A DNA stretch of 64,000 nt from Carideicomes alvinocaridis (GCA_005473895.2 SRJI02000010.1:61288-125287), one strand, 5' to 3'. Counted from the stretch's first letter, positions 33,747-42,886 are shown. The notes: generated by a model from the letters alone, not told the origin. Program-made: numbers and translations.

Positions 33747-36041
33747 CTAGCGATTGTCAGACGGATTGACGCGCAACAGTCGCAGGGCATTGAGCGTGAC
33801 CAGCACCGTGGCCCCGGTATCGGCCAGGATGGCGATCCAGAGCCCGGTCAGCCCCAGCACGGACGTCGCTAGGAACACGGCTTTAAGACCCAGCGCCAGG
33901 GCCACGTTCTGACGGATGTTGGCCATGGCGGCCCGTGCAAGCCGGATCAGGGCCGGTACGTCCACCACCCTGTCGCGCAGGATCGCCGCATCGGCGGTTT
34001 CCAGTGCCACGTCGGTGCCCGAGCCCATCGCCACACCTACGTTCGCCTGCTTTAGCGCCGGTGCGTCGTTGATGCCGTCGCCAATCATCATGACGCCGCC
34101 GGCTGCGCCCATCTCGCGGATCAGCCTCAGCTTGTCCTCGGGCATCATGCTGGCGTGGAATTCCATGCCGAGCTGCCCGGCGATGGCTTCGGCCGTGCGG
34201 GGATTATCGCCGGTCAGGATCACCGGCGCGATGTCCATCGCCCGCAACTGGGCCATGGCCTCGGCGGCGTCGTTGCGCGGCTCGTCGCGCAGGGCGACGA
34301 GGCCGAGGGGCTGGCCTGTGCGGAACACCGCGACCACCGTCTTGCCCTCGGTCTCCAGCCGCGCCGCGATCTCGGACTGGTCGTCGGCGATGCCCCCGGA
34401 CTCCTCGGCGTGGCGAGGCGAGGACACCCAGGCCTTCGCGCCGCCCACCAGTGCCTCGACGCCCTTGCCGACGATGGCGCGTGCGTCGGTCGCGGGCAGG
34501 GCCTCGATCCCCGCCTCCTCTGCCCGACGCAGGATGGCCTGGGCCAGCGGGTGCGACGATCCGGTCTCGACCCCGGCCGCGACGGCCAGCAGGTCGCTTT
34601 CAGACACGCCGGGCGCGGGCACGATGTCGGTCACCTTCGGTTTGCCGTGGGTCAGTGTGCCGGTCTTGTCGAAAGCGATCGCCGAAACCTTGGCGGCGGC
34701 CTCGATGACCGCGCCGCCCTTCATCAGAAGGCCCTTCCGGGCGCCCGAGGAGAGGGTGGAGGCGATCGAGGCCGGAACCGAGATCACCAGGGCGCAGGGG
34801 CAGCCGATCAGCAGCAGCGCGAGGCCGCGATAGATCCAGGTGTTCCAGTCGGCCCCGGTAGCGAGCGGCGGGATCAAGATGATCAGCGCCGCCAGCACGA
34901 CGATGGCGGGCATGTACCAGCGGCTGAACCGGTCGATGAACCGCTCAGTCGGCGCGCGGGCGTTCTCGGCCTCCTCGACCAGCTGAATGATGCGCGCAAT
35001 CGTGTTGTCCGCTGCGGTTTTCGTCACCGTCACGCGAAGCGCGGCCTCGGTATTGATCGATCCCGCGAAGACCGATTCTCCCGGCCCCCGGGTAACAGGG
35101 ACGCTTTCACCGGTCACGGGACTTTCGTCGATACCGCTGGTGCCCTCGGCAATCTCGCCATCGGCCGGGATGCGGTCCCCGGGGCGCACCAGAACGCGCT
35201 GGCCGACCTCGAGCTGGTCGGCCGGGACTTCGCGGGTCTTGCCGTCGATTTCCAGAAGTGCGGTCTTGGGCACCAGATTGGCCAGCGCCCTGATGCCGTC
35301 GCGCGCCTTGCCGGCGGCCACACCTTCAAGCACCTCGCCCACGGCAAAGAGGAACACCACAAGCGCCGCTTCCTCGGCTGCACCGATGAACAGGGCGCCG
35401 ATGGCGGCGATGGTCATCAGGCTTTCGATGGTGAAGGGCTGCCCGAGGCGAACGGCCTCGAAGGCGCGCTTCGCCACCGGGGCGACGCCGATCACGCAGG
35501 CGAAGGTAAAGGCCCAGTAACCGTAGTCCGCCGAGGTCAGAAGCTCGAAACCCCATGCAAGGACAAGCAAGGCCCCCGTGAAGATCACCAGCCGTCCCTT
35601 GTTGGTCTGATACCACGCCTTGCCGCGATCGGCGGGGTCATCATGCACATGACCGGGGCTGCCATGCCCGGCATCGGCCTTTGCAGACGACGGCCCTTTG
35701 TCACCGCCTTTGGCGTGGTCATGGCCGTGGTCGGCGTGATCGTGATCGTAGCCTTCGCAGTCAGCGCCATGAGTGTGAGCCTTTTTCGGGGCGTCGAGCG
35801 TATTCTCCGGCGACGACGCGCCACGCTGCGCAATCCCGTATCCGAGGCGCTTCACGATGGCCTCGATCTCGGCAGGGTCCGTACTGGCAGGCTCCAGATC
35901 CAGCGAAAGGCGCTCACTCATCAGCGCTACCTTTACGCCGCTGACACCCGGAAGGCGCTCGACGGCCTTCGTCACTTTTAACGTGCAGGCGGCACAATCC
36001 ATGCCGCTGACAGTCCAGTCTCGGCGCTCGGCTCCACTCAT
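33747..36041 (-). CDS. P1B-type heavy-metal ATPase (Zn/Cd/Pb class), 764 aa
   Basis: Inner-membrane metal exporter. An N-terminal HMA domain has GMDCAAC (Cys16 and Cys19). A His/Asp-rich linker at about residues 85-140 (DHDHADHGHDHAKGG) may bind metal. Membrane helices flank the CPC metal site near 414-416. Phosphorylation is at the Asp near 458 in DKTGTLT; SSHPLAQ, TGDNPRTA and GDGINDAPAL complete the ATPase core. CPC plus the His-rich tail suggests Zn(II), Cd(II) or Pb(II) export rather than copper. GGAGC precedes the ATG. A MerR-type operator lies 53-83 bp upstream. Confidence 0.93.
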   Translation of the reverse strand: MSGAERRDWTVSGMDCAACTLKVTKAVERLPGVSGVKVALMSERLSLDLEPASTDPAEIEAIVKRLGYGIAQRGASSPENTLDAPKKAHTHGADCEGYDHDHADHGHDHAKGGDKGPSSAKADAGHGSPGHVHDDPADRGKAWYQTNKGRLVIFTGALLVLAWGFELLTSADYGYWAFTFACVIGVAPVAKRAFEAVRLGQPFTIESLMTIAAIGALFIGAAEEAALVVFLFAVGEVLEGVAAGKARDGIRALANLVPKTALLEIDGKTREVPADQLEVGQRVLVRPGDRIPADGEIAEGTSGIDESPVTGESVPVTRGPGESVFAGSINTEAALRVTVTKTAADNTIARIIQLVEEAENARAPTERFIDRFSRWYMPAIVVLAALIILIPPLATGADWNTWIYRGLALLLIGCPCALVISVPASIASTLSSGARKGLLMKGGAVIEAAAKVSAIAFDKTGTLTHGKPKVTDIVPAPGVSESDLLAVAAGVETGSSHPLAQAILRRAEEAGIEALPATDARAIVGKGVEALVGGAKAWVSSPRHAEESGGIADDQSEIAARLETEGKTVVAVFRTGQPLGLVALRDEPRNDAAEAMAQLRAMDIAPVILTGDNPRTAEAIAGQLGMEFHASMMPEDKLRLIREMGAAGGVMMIGDGINDAPALKQANVGVAMGSGTDVALETADAAILRDRVVDVPALIRLARAAMANIRQNVALALGLKAVFLATSVLGLTGLWIAILADTGATVLVTLNALRLLRVNPSDNR

Positions 36042-36395
36042 TTTCTTTGCTCCTGGCCCGGCAACTGGCCGGGGCTATCTTTGACCGAGTCGGTTCTTAC
36101 AGGCTATAGTAACTGTAGCTTCAAGTCCTTTTCGTTGCTGCGACGATTGCTTCGCCCACATTGTTCTCTGATCGATGTCGGTATCAGCGAACGGCTGCAA
36201 TCTATTGGGAGTCTTCGCCTAGCTGATCGGGTTCTGTCGCGACCAGAGCTGCAGGAGATTCACTTCTGGCGGATGGGATGCTTTCCGCAACAAAATCCGG
36301 GACACCCCTTGATGCTATAGGGGCTGGAGGTTTTATACCGCATCCATCGCGTACAAGCGATCGAACCGGTTCACTGTGCATTTGGGAAACTTGAG
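36042..36395. other. Non-coding gap between divergent ATPase and transpeptidase genes
   Basis: No gene is convincing; a 79-codon frame (36081-36320) runs through the operator and was rejected. The stretch holds the MerR-type promoter at 36094-36124. No other motif is recognised. Confidence 0.45.
36094..36124 (-). promoter_or_regulatory. MerR-type promoter of the P1B ATPase gene
   Basis: Read on the minus strand: -35 TTGAAG (36124-36119), a 19-bp spacer and -10 TAAGAA (36099-36094). The spacer carries the dyad CTACAGTTACTATAG (36118-36104). The long spacer with a central dyad is the hallmark of MerR-activated promoters. The dyad matches four others in the cargo. Confidence 0.7.
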
Positions 36396-37058
36396 ATGCT
36401 GACGAGACGACACTTTATCCAGACAACTGCAGCGCTGCTCCCGTCGTCGGTCCCGACGCTTTCGTTTGCCAATAACTGGCCCAGCGAACAACAGAAAGCC
36501 GCTTGGGACGCAGAGGTCACCCCATTTGGCTATGATCCCGCGACCACGAACCCTTGGGGGCTGCATCCCAGGTTCCTTCCTCAACGGGTATTGGCGAACG
36601 ACGAACTGCGTCCCGGAGATATCCATGTCGATGCCGTGGCAAGGTACCTCTACCACATAGAGGAAGGCGGTACCGCCATGCGTTATGGTGTAGCCATTGC
36701 CCAGGGGGATCTCTACGAGCCAGGTACGTACACGATCAAGCGCAAGGTCGAATGGCCCCACTGGCGGCCGACACAGAACATGATCGAACGGGATCCCCAG
36801 AATGCTCAGTATGCAGATGGCGTGGAGCCCGGCCCCGCCAATGCGCTCGGTTCAAGAGCTCTTTACCTGTACGTCGGCGACAGGGATACATATCTGCGGA
36901 TTCATGGCACGCCGTATCCCGAAAGCATTGGCGGGCGGGCAAGCTCAGGCTGCGTTCGAATGGTGATGGCTCATATCAACGATCTGTTCGAAAATGTTGA
37001 GATCGGCTCGACAGCTTATCTTTACTCAGCAGAAGACAGCCTCGTGAGGCCGGGGTGA
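36396..37058 (+). CDS. L,D-transpeptidase (YkuD family), Tat-exported, 220 aa
   Basis: The twin-arginine signal TRRHFIQTTAA precedes a cut site near residue 25. The YkuD catalytic motif is HGTPYPESIGGRASSGCVRM (near residues 165-184), with the nucleophile Cys in SSGC. Enzymes of this type cross-link peptidoglycan or anchor lipoproteins. GGGAAA lies about 10 bases before the ATG. Divergent from the metal ATPase and convergent with the small lipoprotein gene; envelope strengthening under metal stress is a reasonable inference. Confidence 0.85.
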   Translation: MLTRRHFIQTTAALLPSSVPTLSFANNWPSEQQKAAWDAEVTPFGYDPATTNPWGLHPRFLPQRVLANDELRPGDIHVDAVARYLYHIEEGGTAMRYGVAIAQGDLYEPGTYTIKRKVEWPHWRPTQNMIERDPQNAQYADGVEPGPANALGSRALYLYVGDRDTYLRIHGTPYPESIGGRASSGCVRMVMAHINDLFENVEIGSTAYLYSAEDSLVRPG

Positions 37059-37099
37059 CCTCTGGCCTTCCACCTGAGGCGTGGAAGGCCGGAAATCGC

Positions 37100-37387
37100 T
37101 TAAGATACCGGCTGCTGCACCACGCATATCGGGCGGCCGCCAGTTGCGCGAAGCGGCACGAGAGTGGTTTCCACTGGGCCGGCATGCATATACCAGTAAC
37201 AATCGTCTTCGCTTTGCAGGCGAGCCGTCGACAAATCCTGATCGGGAGCAGCCATGGCAACAACATTCTCTGGAATATTGCCGATTTCATATCGATCGTT
37301 CTGGCCTTCCGTGTTTGTGATCCCGCAGCTGGCAAGCAGAGCGGAGGCGATAATCACCAGGGAACAGTTTCTGTACTTTGTTTGCAT
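37100..37387 (-). CDS. Small predicted lipoprotein, 95 aa
   Basis: The start at 37387 has GAGG upstream; a longer frame begins at 37474 without a ribosome site. A signal peptide (residues 1-20) ends in the lipobox LLASC with Cys21. The mature part is about 75 residues with two further Cys (63 and 88). Family not recognised. About 100 bp upstream lies a 15-bp dyad like those of the MerR-regulated promoters. The element's own LspA and Lnt could process it. Confidence 0.6.
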   Translation of the reverse strand: MQTKYRNCSLVIIASALLASCGITNTEGQNDRYEIGNIPENVVAMAAPDQDLSTARLQSEDDCYWYMHAGPVETTLVPLRATGGRPICVVQQPVS

Positions 37388-37485
37388 GGCTGCCTCTCTT
37401 GCCTCGTTTGCGCGCGGCTTGGTATGTTGCCAGGTCAAGGCGCTGTTCACTGCGCTCGCATCGATTGGATGCATGTTTCGTGAGA

Positions 37486-37510
37486 ATCTATAGCTCTAGT
37501 ATCTATAGAT
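37486..37510. promoter_or_regulatory. MerR-type dyad upstream of lipoprotein gene
   Basis: CTCTAGTATCTATAG (37494-37508) is the same 15-bp dyad as in the other cargo promoters, read as CTATAG-ATA-CTAGAG on the minus strand. It is embedded in the perfect inverted repeat ATCTATAG / CTATAGAT (37486-37493 and 37503-37510). The flanking -35 and -10 hexamers are poor, so promoter function is less certain. Confidence 0.5.
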
Positions 37511-37751
37511 TTTGTCTATCTTTACGGCAACTCTGGCTGAGGTCAATCAAGTTTTCCGGACTATTGTGAGACGCGACGCCTCCCTGTCTGCGAACTGCGG
37601 CATCGCAGCCCGGCGAAGGTGTTACTTGGTAGGTGATGGACAAATAGCTCCAACTGCACCGCTCCTGGCCATAGACTGACATAAGGCATCCGAGTTAATT
37701 CTATACCCTCAGTGTTTTATAAGCTGTGTCAGGCGATCGATTAAGATGTTG

Positions 37752-38067
37752 TGGCGGCAGCCCCCGTTTGCCCTCTATCTAGATCCTGGGGCCGATCCGC
37801 TTCACCCGGTCCATTCGGCGTAAGACGCAAACTGCTTACCCTGATCGCTGTTCATGATCTCAGATGGATGGAAGCGGCGGAACGCCTTGTGTGGTGCTCC
37901 GACACAGAAGCTGGTCCCGAGCAGTGCCTGCTTCCGATGATGGATCATCGTCGGATGCATACGGTACTCCGCGGCACATGCGTCACGGTGAGCTCACCCT
38001 TCACGGTCTCCAGCGCCAATGGAACCTGAAAGCCTGCTTCACGGTTCCTGCGTTTGGAGGTGTCCCG
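37752..38067 (-). mobile_element. Decayed IS3-family transposase remnant
   Basis: On the minus strand, OrfA-like sequence reads RRNREAGFQVPLALETVKGE from about 38055. A frame change follows and it continues AAEYRMHPTMIHHRKQAL. It then joins directly to an OrfB DDE-domain piece, EIMNSDQGKQFASYA (37861-37816). After another shift it reads RVKRIGPRI with a stop, then IEGKRGLP, which corresponds to the family pattern DRLKRAGVRISMDGKGR. Most of OrfB is deleted and at least two frame changes and stops are present. This is an inactive relic within a decayed stretch. Confidence 0.7.
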
Positions 38068-38185
38068 ATCTCTGCTTCTTGGGTGGCCGCAGAGGTGAGA
38101 TACTTGATTCCCTCGCCGTCCGGTCTTCCGGGAGTAACTAGCACCATTATTGAAGTCCTCAGGAAAGAAAACTCCAGAAACCCCC

Positions 38186-38216
38186 TTGAATCTACAGCCA
38201 CTAGAGGAAGTATGTG
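38186..38216 (+). promoter_or_regulatory. MerR-type promoter before decayed transporter
   Basis: -35 TTGAAT (38186-38191), a 19-bp spacer with the dyad CTACAGCCACTAGAG (38192-38206) and -10 TATGTG (38211-38216). The layout matches the ATPase and SCO promoters. It now faces a broken gene. Confidence 0.65.
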
Positions 38217-38246
38217 CAGGACAGACGAGACCTAGAGGGATTCTCC

Positions 38247-38664
38247 ATGTCCAGCCAGCCGAATTCCAACGACGAGCATGACAGCCGCGCCCAACACTGT
38301 GGCGGGCGCATCGGATACCACATCCACGACCTCGGGTCCGTCAATGATTAAGATCAAGCGTGCCACAGCGTCGATGCGGGGACTAAGCCACCGGCGCCTT
38401 CTGGCAAAGGCCACAGTTTCCTGGTGCACGGCTTCGACGACGCTGAAGGAGCCGCGCTTTTTCGCGGGCACTAACGCGTCCGGCGGCTTTACCGCGTTCG
38501 GCACGGCTACGATGTTGGGTGCCATCGCGTCCGGCGTCGGCGCGTCGTTGCTGGTCGTTAGCAACGCGCTGCGGTTTTGGAAGATGAGGGAAGAATCGTC
38601 TCCCCACAGCGGCGGTGCGGCTGTCTATGGCACCGGAAAGGTAGGGTTGGCACATGGTCATTGA
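38247..38664 (+). pseudogene. Possible decayed P1B ATPase fragment
   Basis: A frame from 38278 ends in GASLLVVSNALRFWK (around 38540-38590), close to the last membrane helix of P1B ATPases; the intact ATPase in this window ends GATVLVTLNALRLLR. The upstream part does not match a transporter and another frame from 38247 stops at 38350. A MerR-type promoter lies directly upstream. I infer a second metal ATPase gene reduced by deletion and frameshift. The evidence is one segment only, so this is tentative. Confidence 0.35.
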
Positions 38665-38722
38665 ACTGAAAGAGCCGGGGCGGGAGCCTGAACGGCGTCA
38701 GAAGGAAGCGAAAGAGAACGGA

Positions 38723-38998
38723 ATGAACGCCAGAGGCGGAATGAGGTGCCCGGTCTGTGACGTGCCGCTGAGCATGTCGGAACGGCAGGGAGTCGAGGTA
38801 GACTTTTGCATGGAATGCCGTGGGGTCTGGCTGGACCGCGGCGAACTGGACAAGATCGTCGAGCGCAGCTCGCGCGAGTTCGCGGTCGGCAACGCCCCCG
38901 GATATGACAACACAATGCCCAGGGACTACGGCGGGCACGGCAGTCACAAGCAGCGCGGCTACCGTCGCAAGTCCTGGCTGCATGAATTGTTCGACTGA
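38723..38998 (+). CDS. TFIIB-type zinc-finger protein, 91 aa
   Basis: Four cysteines in CPVCDVPLSMSERQGVEVDF plus CMECRGVWLDRGELDKI (residues 8-45) form a zf-TFIIB domain. The tail is basic with a GHGSHKQRGYRRKS stretch. The ATG at 38723 is chosen for its purine-rich leader and because the family starts close to the first Cys pair; an in-frame ATG at 38654 is possible. Known relatives are small zinc-binding proteins of unknown role. It lies directly before ctaG. Confidence 0.75.
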   Translation: MNARGGMRCPVCDVPLSMSERQGVEVDFCMECRGVWLDRGELDKIVERSSREFAVGNAPGYDNTMPRDYGGHGSHKQRGYRRKSWLHELFD

Positions 38999-39045
38999 CC
39001 GCCGGAAGTGTTTCTGGCAGGATCTTCCCGGCGCGCGGCAGAGGG

Positions 39046-39972
39046 ATGAAAACCTCTGACGGAAGAACCGCCGCGGCCGTCAGCCGCGGCGACGTCCTGG
39101 CCCCGGGGCTTATCGCCGTCCTTGGCGCAGCCTTGTGGGCTGGCAGCACATTCGTGCCGACCAGCCTGCCATTCTTTCTGCCATACGAGTTCTCATGGCT
39201 CATTTACCTTGCCATCAGCGTGTCGGGATACTGGTTCCTCAGAGGGTTGCGCAGGATGCCGGCCGATGACCGGCCGCCGGTCTGGCGCCGAGCCGCGTTC
39301 TTCGCGGGTCTGGCGCTGCTCTGGACGGTGACGCAGACCCAGTTCGAATTTCTCGCGCAGAGGATGTTCTTCACCAACCGGCTTCAGCACGTCGCCATGC
39401 ACCACGTCGGCGCGATGCTCGTCGCGCTTGGATGGGCCGGCCCCGCCATCCTGGCCGGCGGGCCGGACTGGCTGAGACGGATCGTCGGGAACCGATACCT
39501 GCGCTCGACGGTGTCCGTGGTGCAGCATCCGGCCGTCGCGGTGCTTCTCTTCGTTGGCCTGTTCTATTTCTGGCTGATACCGCCCGTGCACTTCCGCGCG
39601 ATGCTGGATCCGGTCCTGTATCAGGTGATGAACTGGTCGATGGTGGTCGACGGTATCCTGTTCTGGACGCTGGTGGTCGACCCCAGGCCCACAGGTGTCG
39701 CGCGGGTCAGCTACGGCGTTCGCGCCGCACTGGCGATCGGCGTCATGTTCCCGCAGATCGTTCTGGGCGCGCTCATCACCTTCGCGGAACGGGATCTTTT
39801 TCCGTATTACGCCTTCTGCGGCCGTTACTTTCCTTCGATCGGCGCGGTTGCCGATCAGCAGATAGGCGGAATCGTGATCTGGATCCCGCCGGCAATGATG
39901 AGCGTGATTGCTCTGCTGATCGTCGTCAGAAACATGATGCGAGAACAGGACGCAAAGCATCTCAGCCGCTGA
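39046..39972 (+). CDS. CtaG-type (caa3) cytochrome oxidase assembly protein, 308 aa
   Basis: A membrane protein with about nine hydrophobic segments and the caa3_CtaG pattern: FFTNRLQHVAMHHVGAMLVA, with histidines that may bind copper, and QQIGGIVIWIPPAMMSVIAL near the C-terminus. CtaG-type proteins support copper insertion into cytochrome oxidase and copper tolerance. GAGGG precedes the ATG. Its 3' end overlaps that of the convergent SCO gene by 11 bp. A second CtaG-type gene lies at 49029-50081. Confidence 0.85.
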   Translation: MKTSDGRTAAAVSRGDVLAPGLIAVLGAALWAGSTFVPTSLPFFLPYEFSWLIYLAISVSGYWFLRGLRRMPADDRPPVWRRAAFFAGLALLWTVTQTQFEFLAQRMFFTNRLQHVAMHHVGAMLVALGWAGPAILAGGPDWLRRIVGNRYLRSTVSVVQHPAVAVLLFVGLFYFWLIPPVHFRAMLDPVLYQVMNWSMVVDGILFWTLVVDPRPTGVARVSYGVRAALAIGVMFPQIVLGALITFAERDLFPYYAFCGRYFPSIGAVADQQIGGIVIWIPPAMMSVIALLIVVRNMMREQDAKHLSR

Positions 39973-40585
39973 GGAGACGTCTCAGATCGCGCGTGGCGGC
40001 GTCGATATCCGCATCGGTCGTGTCGAATTGCGGCCACATGACCCGTGCGGCGCCGGTGGCGTCGAAGATGTAGACCGATTTTCCGTGAGAGACGGCATAG
40101 TCGGGCTTGTCCGGACCCGGCCTGTCGACCCTGTACGTCACCTTCAGACGCCTCGCGAGGCGCGCGAGCTGATTGTCCGTTCCGCGCAGCCCCTGCGCCC
40201 GTGGCGTGAAGGCCGAAACATAGTCCGCCATCGCGGGGAGCGTGTCCCGCAGGGGATCGACCGTGACGAAAAGCACGGTGATCGCCTCCGCATCGTCCCC
40301 GAGCCTGTCCAGGACGGCGCTCAGGTTTGCCAGCGTCATCGGGCATATGTCAGGGCAGAAGGTGAACCCGAAGAACATTGCGACAACCTGCCCGCGATAG
40401 TCCGCTTCGGTCACGGCCGCGCCGTCTCGGGCGCGGGTCATCGCAAAGGCCATCTCGGGCAACAGGCCGGTGACATCCTTGCCGTACCAGCCGCCATCGT
40501 CACAGGCCGACAGGGGCAACAGTGCCCCGGCCAAGGCCAGGCGGAGGATGTCCCGGCGGGGCGCAAGCCGTTCAGAACGGGGCAT
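39962..40585 (-). CDS. SCO1/SenC-family copper chaperone lipoprotein, 207 aa
   Basis: The start at 40585 (MPRSERLAPRR) places a signal sequence before the lipobox LPLSAC (Cys28), so this is a lipoprotein. The SCO thioredoxin fold has FTFCPDICP with Cys77 and Cys81 and the metal-binding His in YAVSHGKSVYIF. SCO proteins deliver copper to subunit II of cytochrome oxidase or act as thiol reductases. Its ATG lies inside the end of a 51-codon gene, so the pair is co-translated. It is one of three SCO paralogues in the island. Confidence 0.88.
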   Translation of the reverse strand: MPRSERLAPRRDILRLALAGALLPLSACDDGGWYGKDVTGLLPEMAFAMTRARDGAAVTEADYRGQVVAMFFGFTFCPDICPMTLANLSAVLDRLGDDAEAITVLFVTVDPLRDTLPAMADYVSAFTPRAQGLRGTDNQLARLARRLKVTYRVDRPGPDKPDYAVSHGKSVYIFDATGAARVMWPQFDTTDADIDAATRDLRRLLSG

Positions 40586-40727
40586 AGACGACAAAAAGCG
40601 CAACTGCGAACGCACCGCCCAGGAACAGGCAGCCGACGGCGGAGAGGATGAGGAGCATATTGCGGTTTTCACGTTTCTTCAGTGCGCGAAGTTGTTTTGC
40701 CGTGCCTGGGTTGGCGGCTTCGTTCAT
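40572..40727 (-). CDS. Small membrane protein, 51 aa, before SCO gene
   Basis: The frame from the ATG at 40727 to the TGA at 40572 encodes 51 residues: a charged N-terminus (TAKQLRALKKRENRN) and one membrane helix (LLILSAVGCLFLGGAFAVAL). CCCGGAGGACCGC gives it an excellent ribosome site. Similar tiny proteins (CoxF-like) lie next to ctaG in alphaproteobacterial oxidase operons; that identity is a guess from context. It overlaps the SCO start by 14 bp. Confidence 0.65.
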   Translation of the reverse strand: MNEAANPGTAKQLRALKKRENRNMLLILSAVGCLFLGGAFAVALFVVYAPF

Positions 40728-40782
40728 GCGGTCCTCCGGGACGGTTCTGATGTGCGTTCGGGACGCTGACCTTCAGGTGCCA

Positions 40783-42885
40783 TCATCGGTCAGCCGATCT
40801 CGGTTGCATTCCTAAATAGCTATCCAGAACAGATGGATAGACAGTAACGGCTGCCTCATCGAGGAGGCGGGCTTGAAGGCTCGCTGCGAGTTCGTCATGT
40901 CTCCTTTCGCGCAAAAGGTCTTCAATGTATGGCCGCGCTTCTTCGAGCGATACCGGCTGGGCTTCGGTGCGTTCCAGAACCTCGACGATGTAGAGACTGT
41001 CGCCGAGTTCGAAAGGCTTGCCGATCTCGCCCGGATCAAGTGCCATGACCGCCTGATGGAATGGGTGATCGAACATCTCTGACAGCGGGTCAGCACCCTC
41101 ACCGACCCAGCTGCTCAGTTCTCCGCCCGTTCCCGCACTGTCGGAATCCTCGGAGTAGTCTCGCGCGACGATTGCGAATTCCTCGGCTTTGCCCAGGAAG
41201 CCGGGGACCAGCTTCGCGTAGGCTTCGTCCGCCCGTTCGCGCGCGCGAGCTTTTTCGTCCGCGGTACTGCCCAAACCGATGCGGACATAACGGACTCTGG
41301 CTTTTGGCGGGTAGGCAATCAGGTCGCTGTTTCGGCTATAGTAGTCCTGGATATCCGCGTCGCTCACCACGACCTGGTCGTCAACCTCTTCCTGCTCCAT
41401 CATTTGTGCCATCAGTCGCAACCTGGATTCGTCGGCCTGTGGGCGCGTCTTCACATCGAGAAGCTGATCGTAGGTGTCGCTGACCAGGAGCATTCTGTCG
41501 ATCAGGTCGTCCGCGAGACGCTTCATACCGTCCGGGGCACTGTATTCGAGCCTTAACCCGCGGGGCAGTTCCCGGAACTCGTCGTAGAACTGCCCGAGGT
41601 TGTAACGCTCGCTCTTGATCGTGAACAGCGTCTTGTCGCCGTTCGCCGCGAACCAGGCCTCCTCCTTTCGCCGTGCGACGGCTTCGGCGACCTCCGCACG
41701 TACCTCGGAGAGCTCCCGTGACCGGGCCGGCCTGGAATCGACGAGGCGCACGACATAAAACGCGTCTTCCGCTTGGAAGACGCTGGCGAGTTCGCCCGGC
41801 ACCAGCGCGAATACGGCCGTCTCCCATTCAGGCGCCTCGGTGCCCTCCGCGACCTCGCGGCCCGACGCCATCCTGGTTCCCTCTTTGTCGGCAGAGGCTT
41901 CGCTGAATGTCGCTCCTCCGCGAATCCGCAAGAGGGCGTCGGCGGCTTTCTGGCGCGCCGCGTCCCCGAACGAGCCAATCGGAAACGCAAGTTCATCGAC
42001 AATCACGCGCCGGGTCAGTTTGAAGCTGTCTCGGTTCTCATCGTAGTATCGTCGCAGTTCGTCGTCCGTGGGCGACGGCACTCGCAGAAGGTCGTAGTTC
42101 CTCGTGATAGAGGCGTTGGACCTGAGGCGCTCGACATAGGACGCGACGTAGTCAGGTTCGCGCCGGGCCTTCAGCGTCCGGCTGATGCCTTCCCGCGCTT
42201 CCTCGAAGGTCTGGCCGGCAAGGGCGGCCCGGTTCGCATCATAATAGGCGCGAAGGTCGCTCTCGCTGACCGTGAGTTGTTCTTCATGGATCTGGTCGGA
42301 CAATGCGGCAAGCGACAACTCTTCGTCGATGTGCTTCGCGGCATGACGGAACGATTCGTCGCCTTGCGGCTTTCGCTCGGCGGCCCATCGCAGGACGATC
42401 CGATCCGAGATCAGGTCCTCGACCACGCCGACGATGGCGTTCGGCGATCGCATCAACACATCGGCGTCCTCGCTTGACATCATCCTCATGTGCTCCGCGA
42501 TGTCGTCCAGCGTGATCCTTCCCCCGTCGTATGTCGCGACCACATCCGGTGCCGGCGGATTGTCGGCCACCTGATCTCCGGATGCATAGTACCAGACCAT
42601 CACGGTAACGGTGCCGATGGCCCCAACAAGTCCGCCCATCCGCCAGCGGCGTATCCCAGAGCCGCGCGATGGCCGGGTTTCGGGCGCGGGTCTGGCGCTG
42701 TCGCCGGGCGTGCCGCGGGTGGTTTCCCGATCCGCGCCGGCGTTGCCGTCAAGCGATGGCCGCGTGATTCCGGAACCGTGGGTTCCCGGTTCCTCCGAGG
42801 CGCTTTCTGCCTCCGGCTCCGAATCCGCCCGGCCGCGCAGGCTGGCGATCACGTCCTGCCAGTTTTGCTTCCAGCCCCCGGCCAT
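40783..42885 (-). CDS. PpiD/SurA-like parvulin foldase, 700 aa
   Basis: Membrane-anchored periplasmic peptidyl-prolyl isomerase. A disordered cytoplasmic N-terminus (residues 1-80) is followed by one membrane helix (about 84-103, GGLVGAIGTVTVMVWYYAS) and a large periplasmic part. Two rotamase-like regions are seen: around residues 275-380 (RRVIVDELAFPIGSFGDAAR) and 560-670 (ARVRYVRIGLGS, GELSSWVGEGADPLSEMF). The ATG at 42885 is one base after the hflK stop; the frame runs on upstream inside hflK and was not used. As the last gene of the SPFH operon it probably assists folding of exported proteins handled by the HflKC complex. Confidence 0.8.
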   Translation of the reverse strand: MAGGWKQNWQDVIASLRGRADSEPEAESASEEPGTHGSGITRPSLDGNAGADRETTRGTPGDSARPAPETRPSRGSGIRRWRMGGLVGAIGTVTVMVWYYASGDQVADNPPAPDVVATYDGGRITLDDIAEHMRMMSSEDADVLMRSPNAIVGVVEDLISDRIVLRWAAERKPQGDESFRHAAKHIDEELSLAALSDQIHEEQLTVSESDLRAYYDANRAALAGQTFEEAREGISRTLKARREPDYVASYVERLRSNASITRNYDLLRVPSPTDDELRRYYDENRDSFKLTRRVIVDELAFPIGSFGDAARQKAADALLRIRGGATFSEASADKEGTRMASGREVAEGTEAPEWETAVFALVPGELASVFQAEDAFYVVRLVDSRPARSRELSEVRAEVAEAVARRKEEAWFAANGDKTLFTIKSERYNLGQFYDEFRELPRGLRLEYSAPDGMKRLADDLIDRMLLVSDTYDQLLDVKTRPQADESRLRLMAQMMEQEEVDDQVVVSDADIQDYYSRNSDLIAYPPKARVRYVRIGLGSTADEKARARERADEAYAKLVPGFLGKAEEFAIVARDYSEDSDSAGTGGELSSWVGEGADPLSEMFDHPFHQAVMALDPGEIGKPFELGDSLYIVEVLERTEAQPVSLEEARPYIEDLLRERRHDELAASLQARLLDEAAVTVYPSVLDSYLGMQPRSADR

Positions 42886-42886
42886 G

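Noticed and set aside
36081..36320. A 79-codon frame between the ATPase and transpeptidase genes
   Set aside because: It overlaps the MerR-type promoter and has no ribosome site or recognisable family.
37864..38235. A 123-codon plus-strand frame
   Set aside because: The opposite strand carries a recognisable IS3 transposase relic, so this frame is a shadow.
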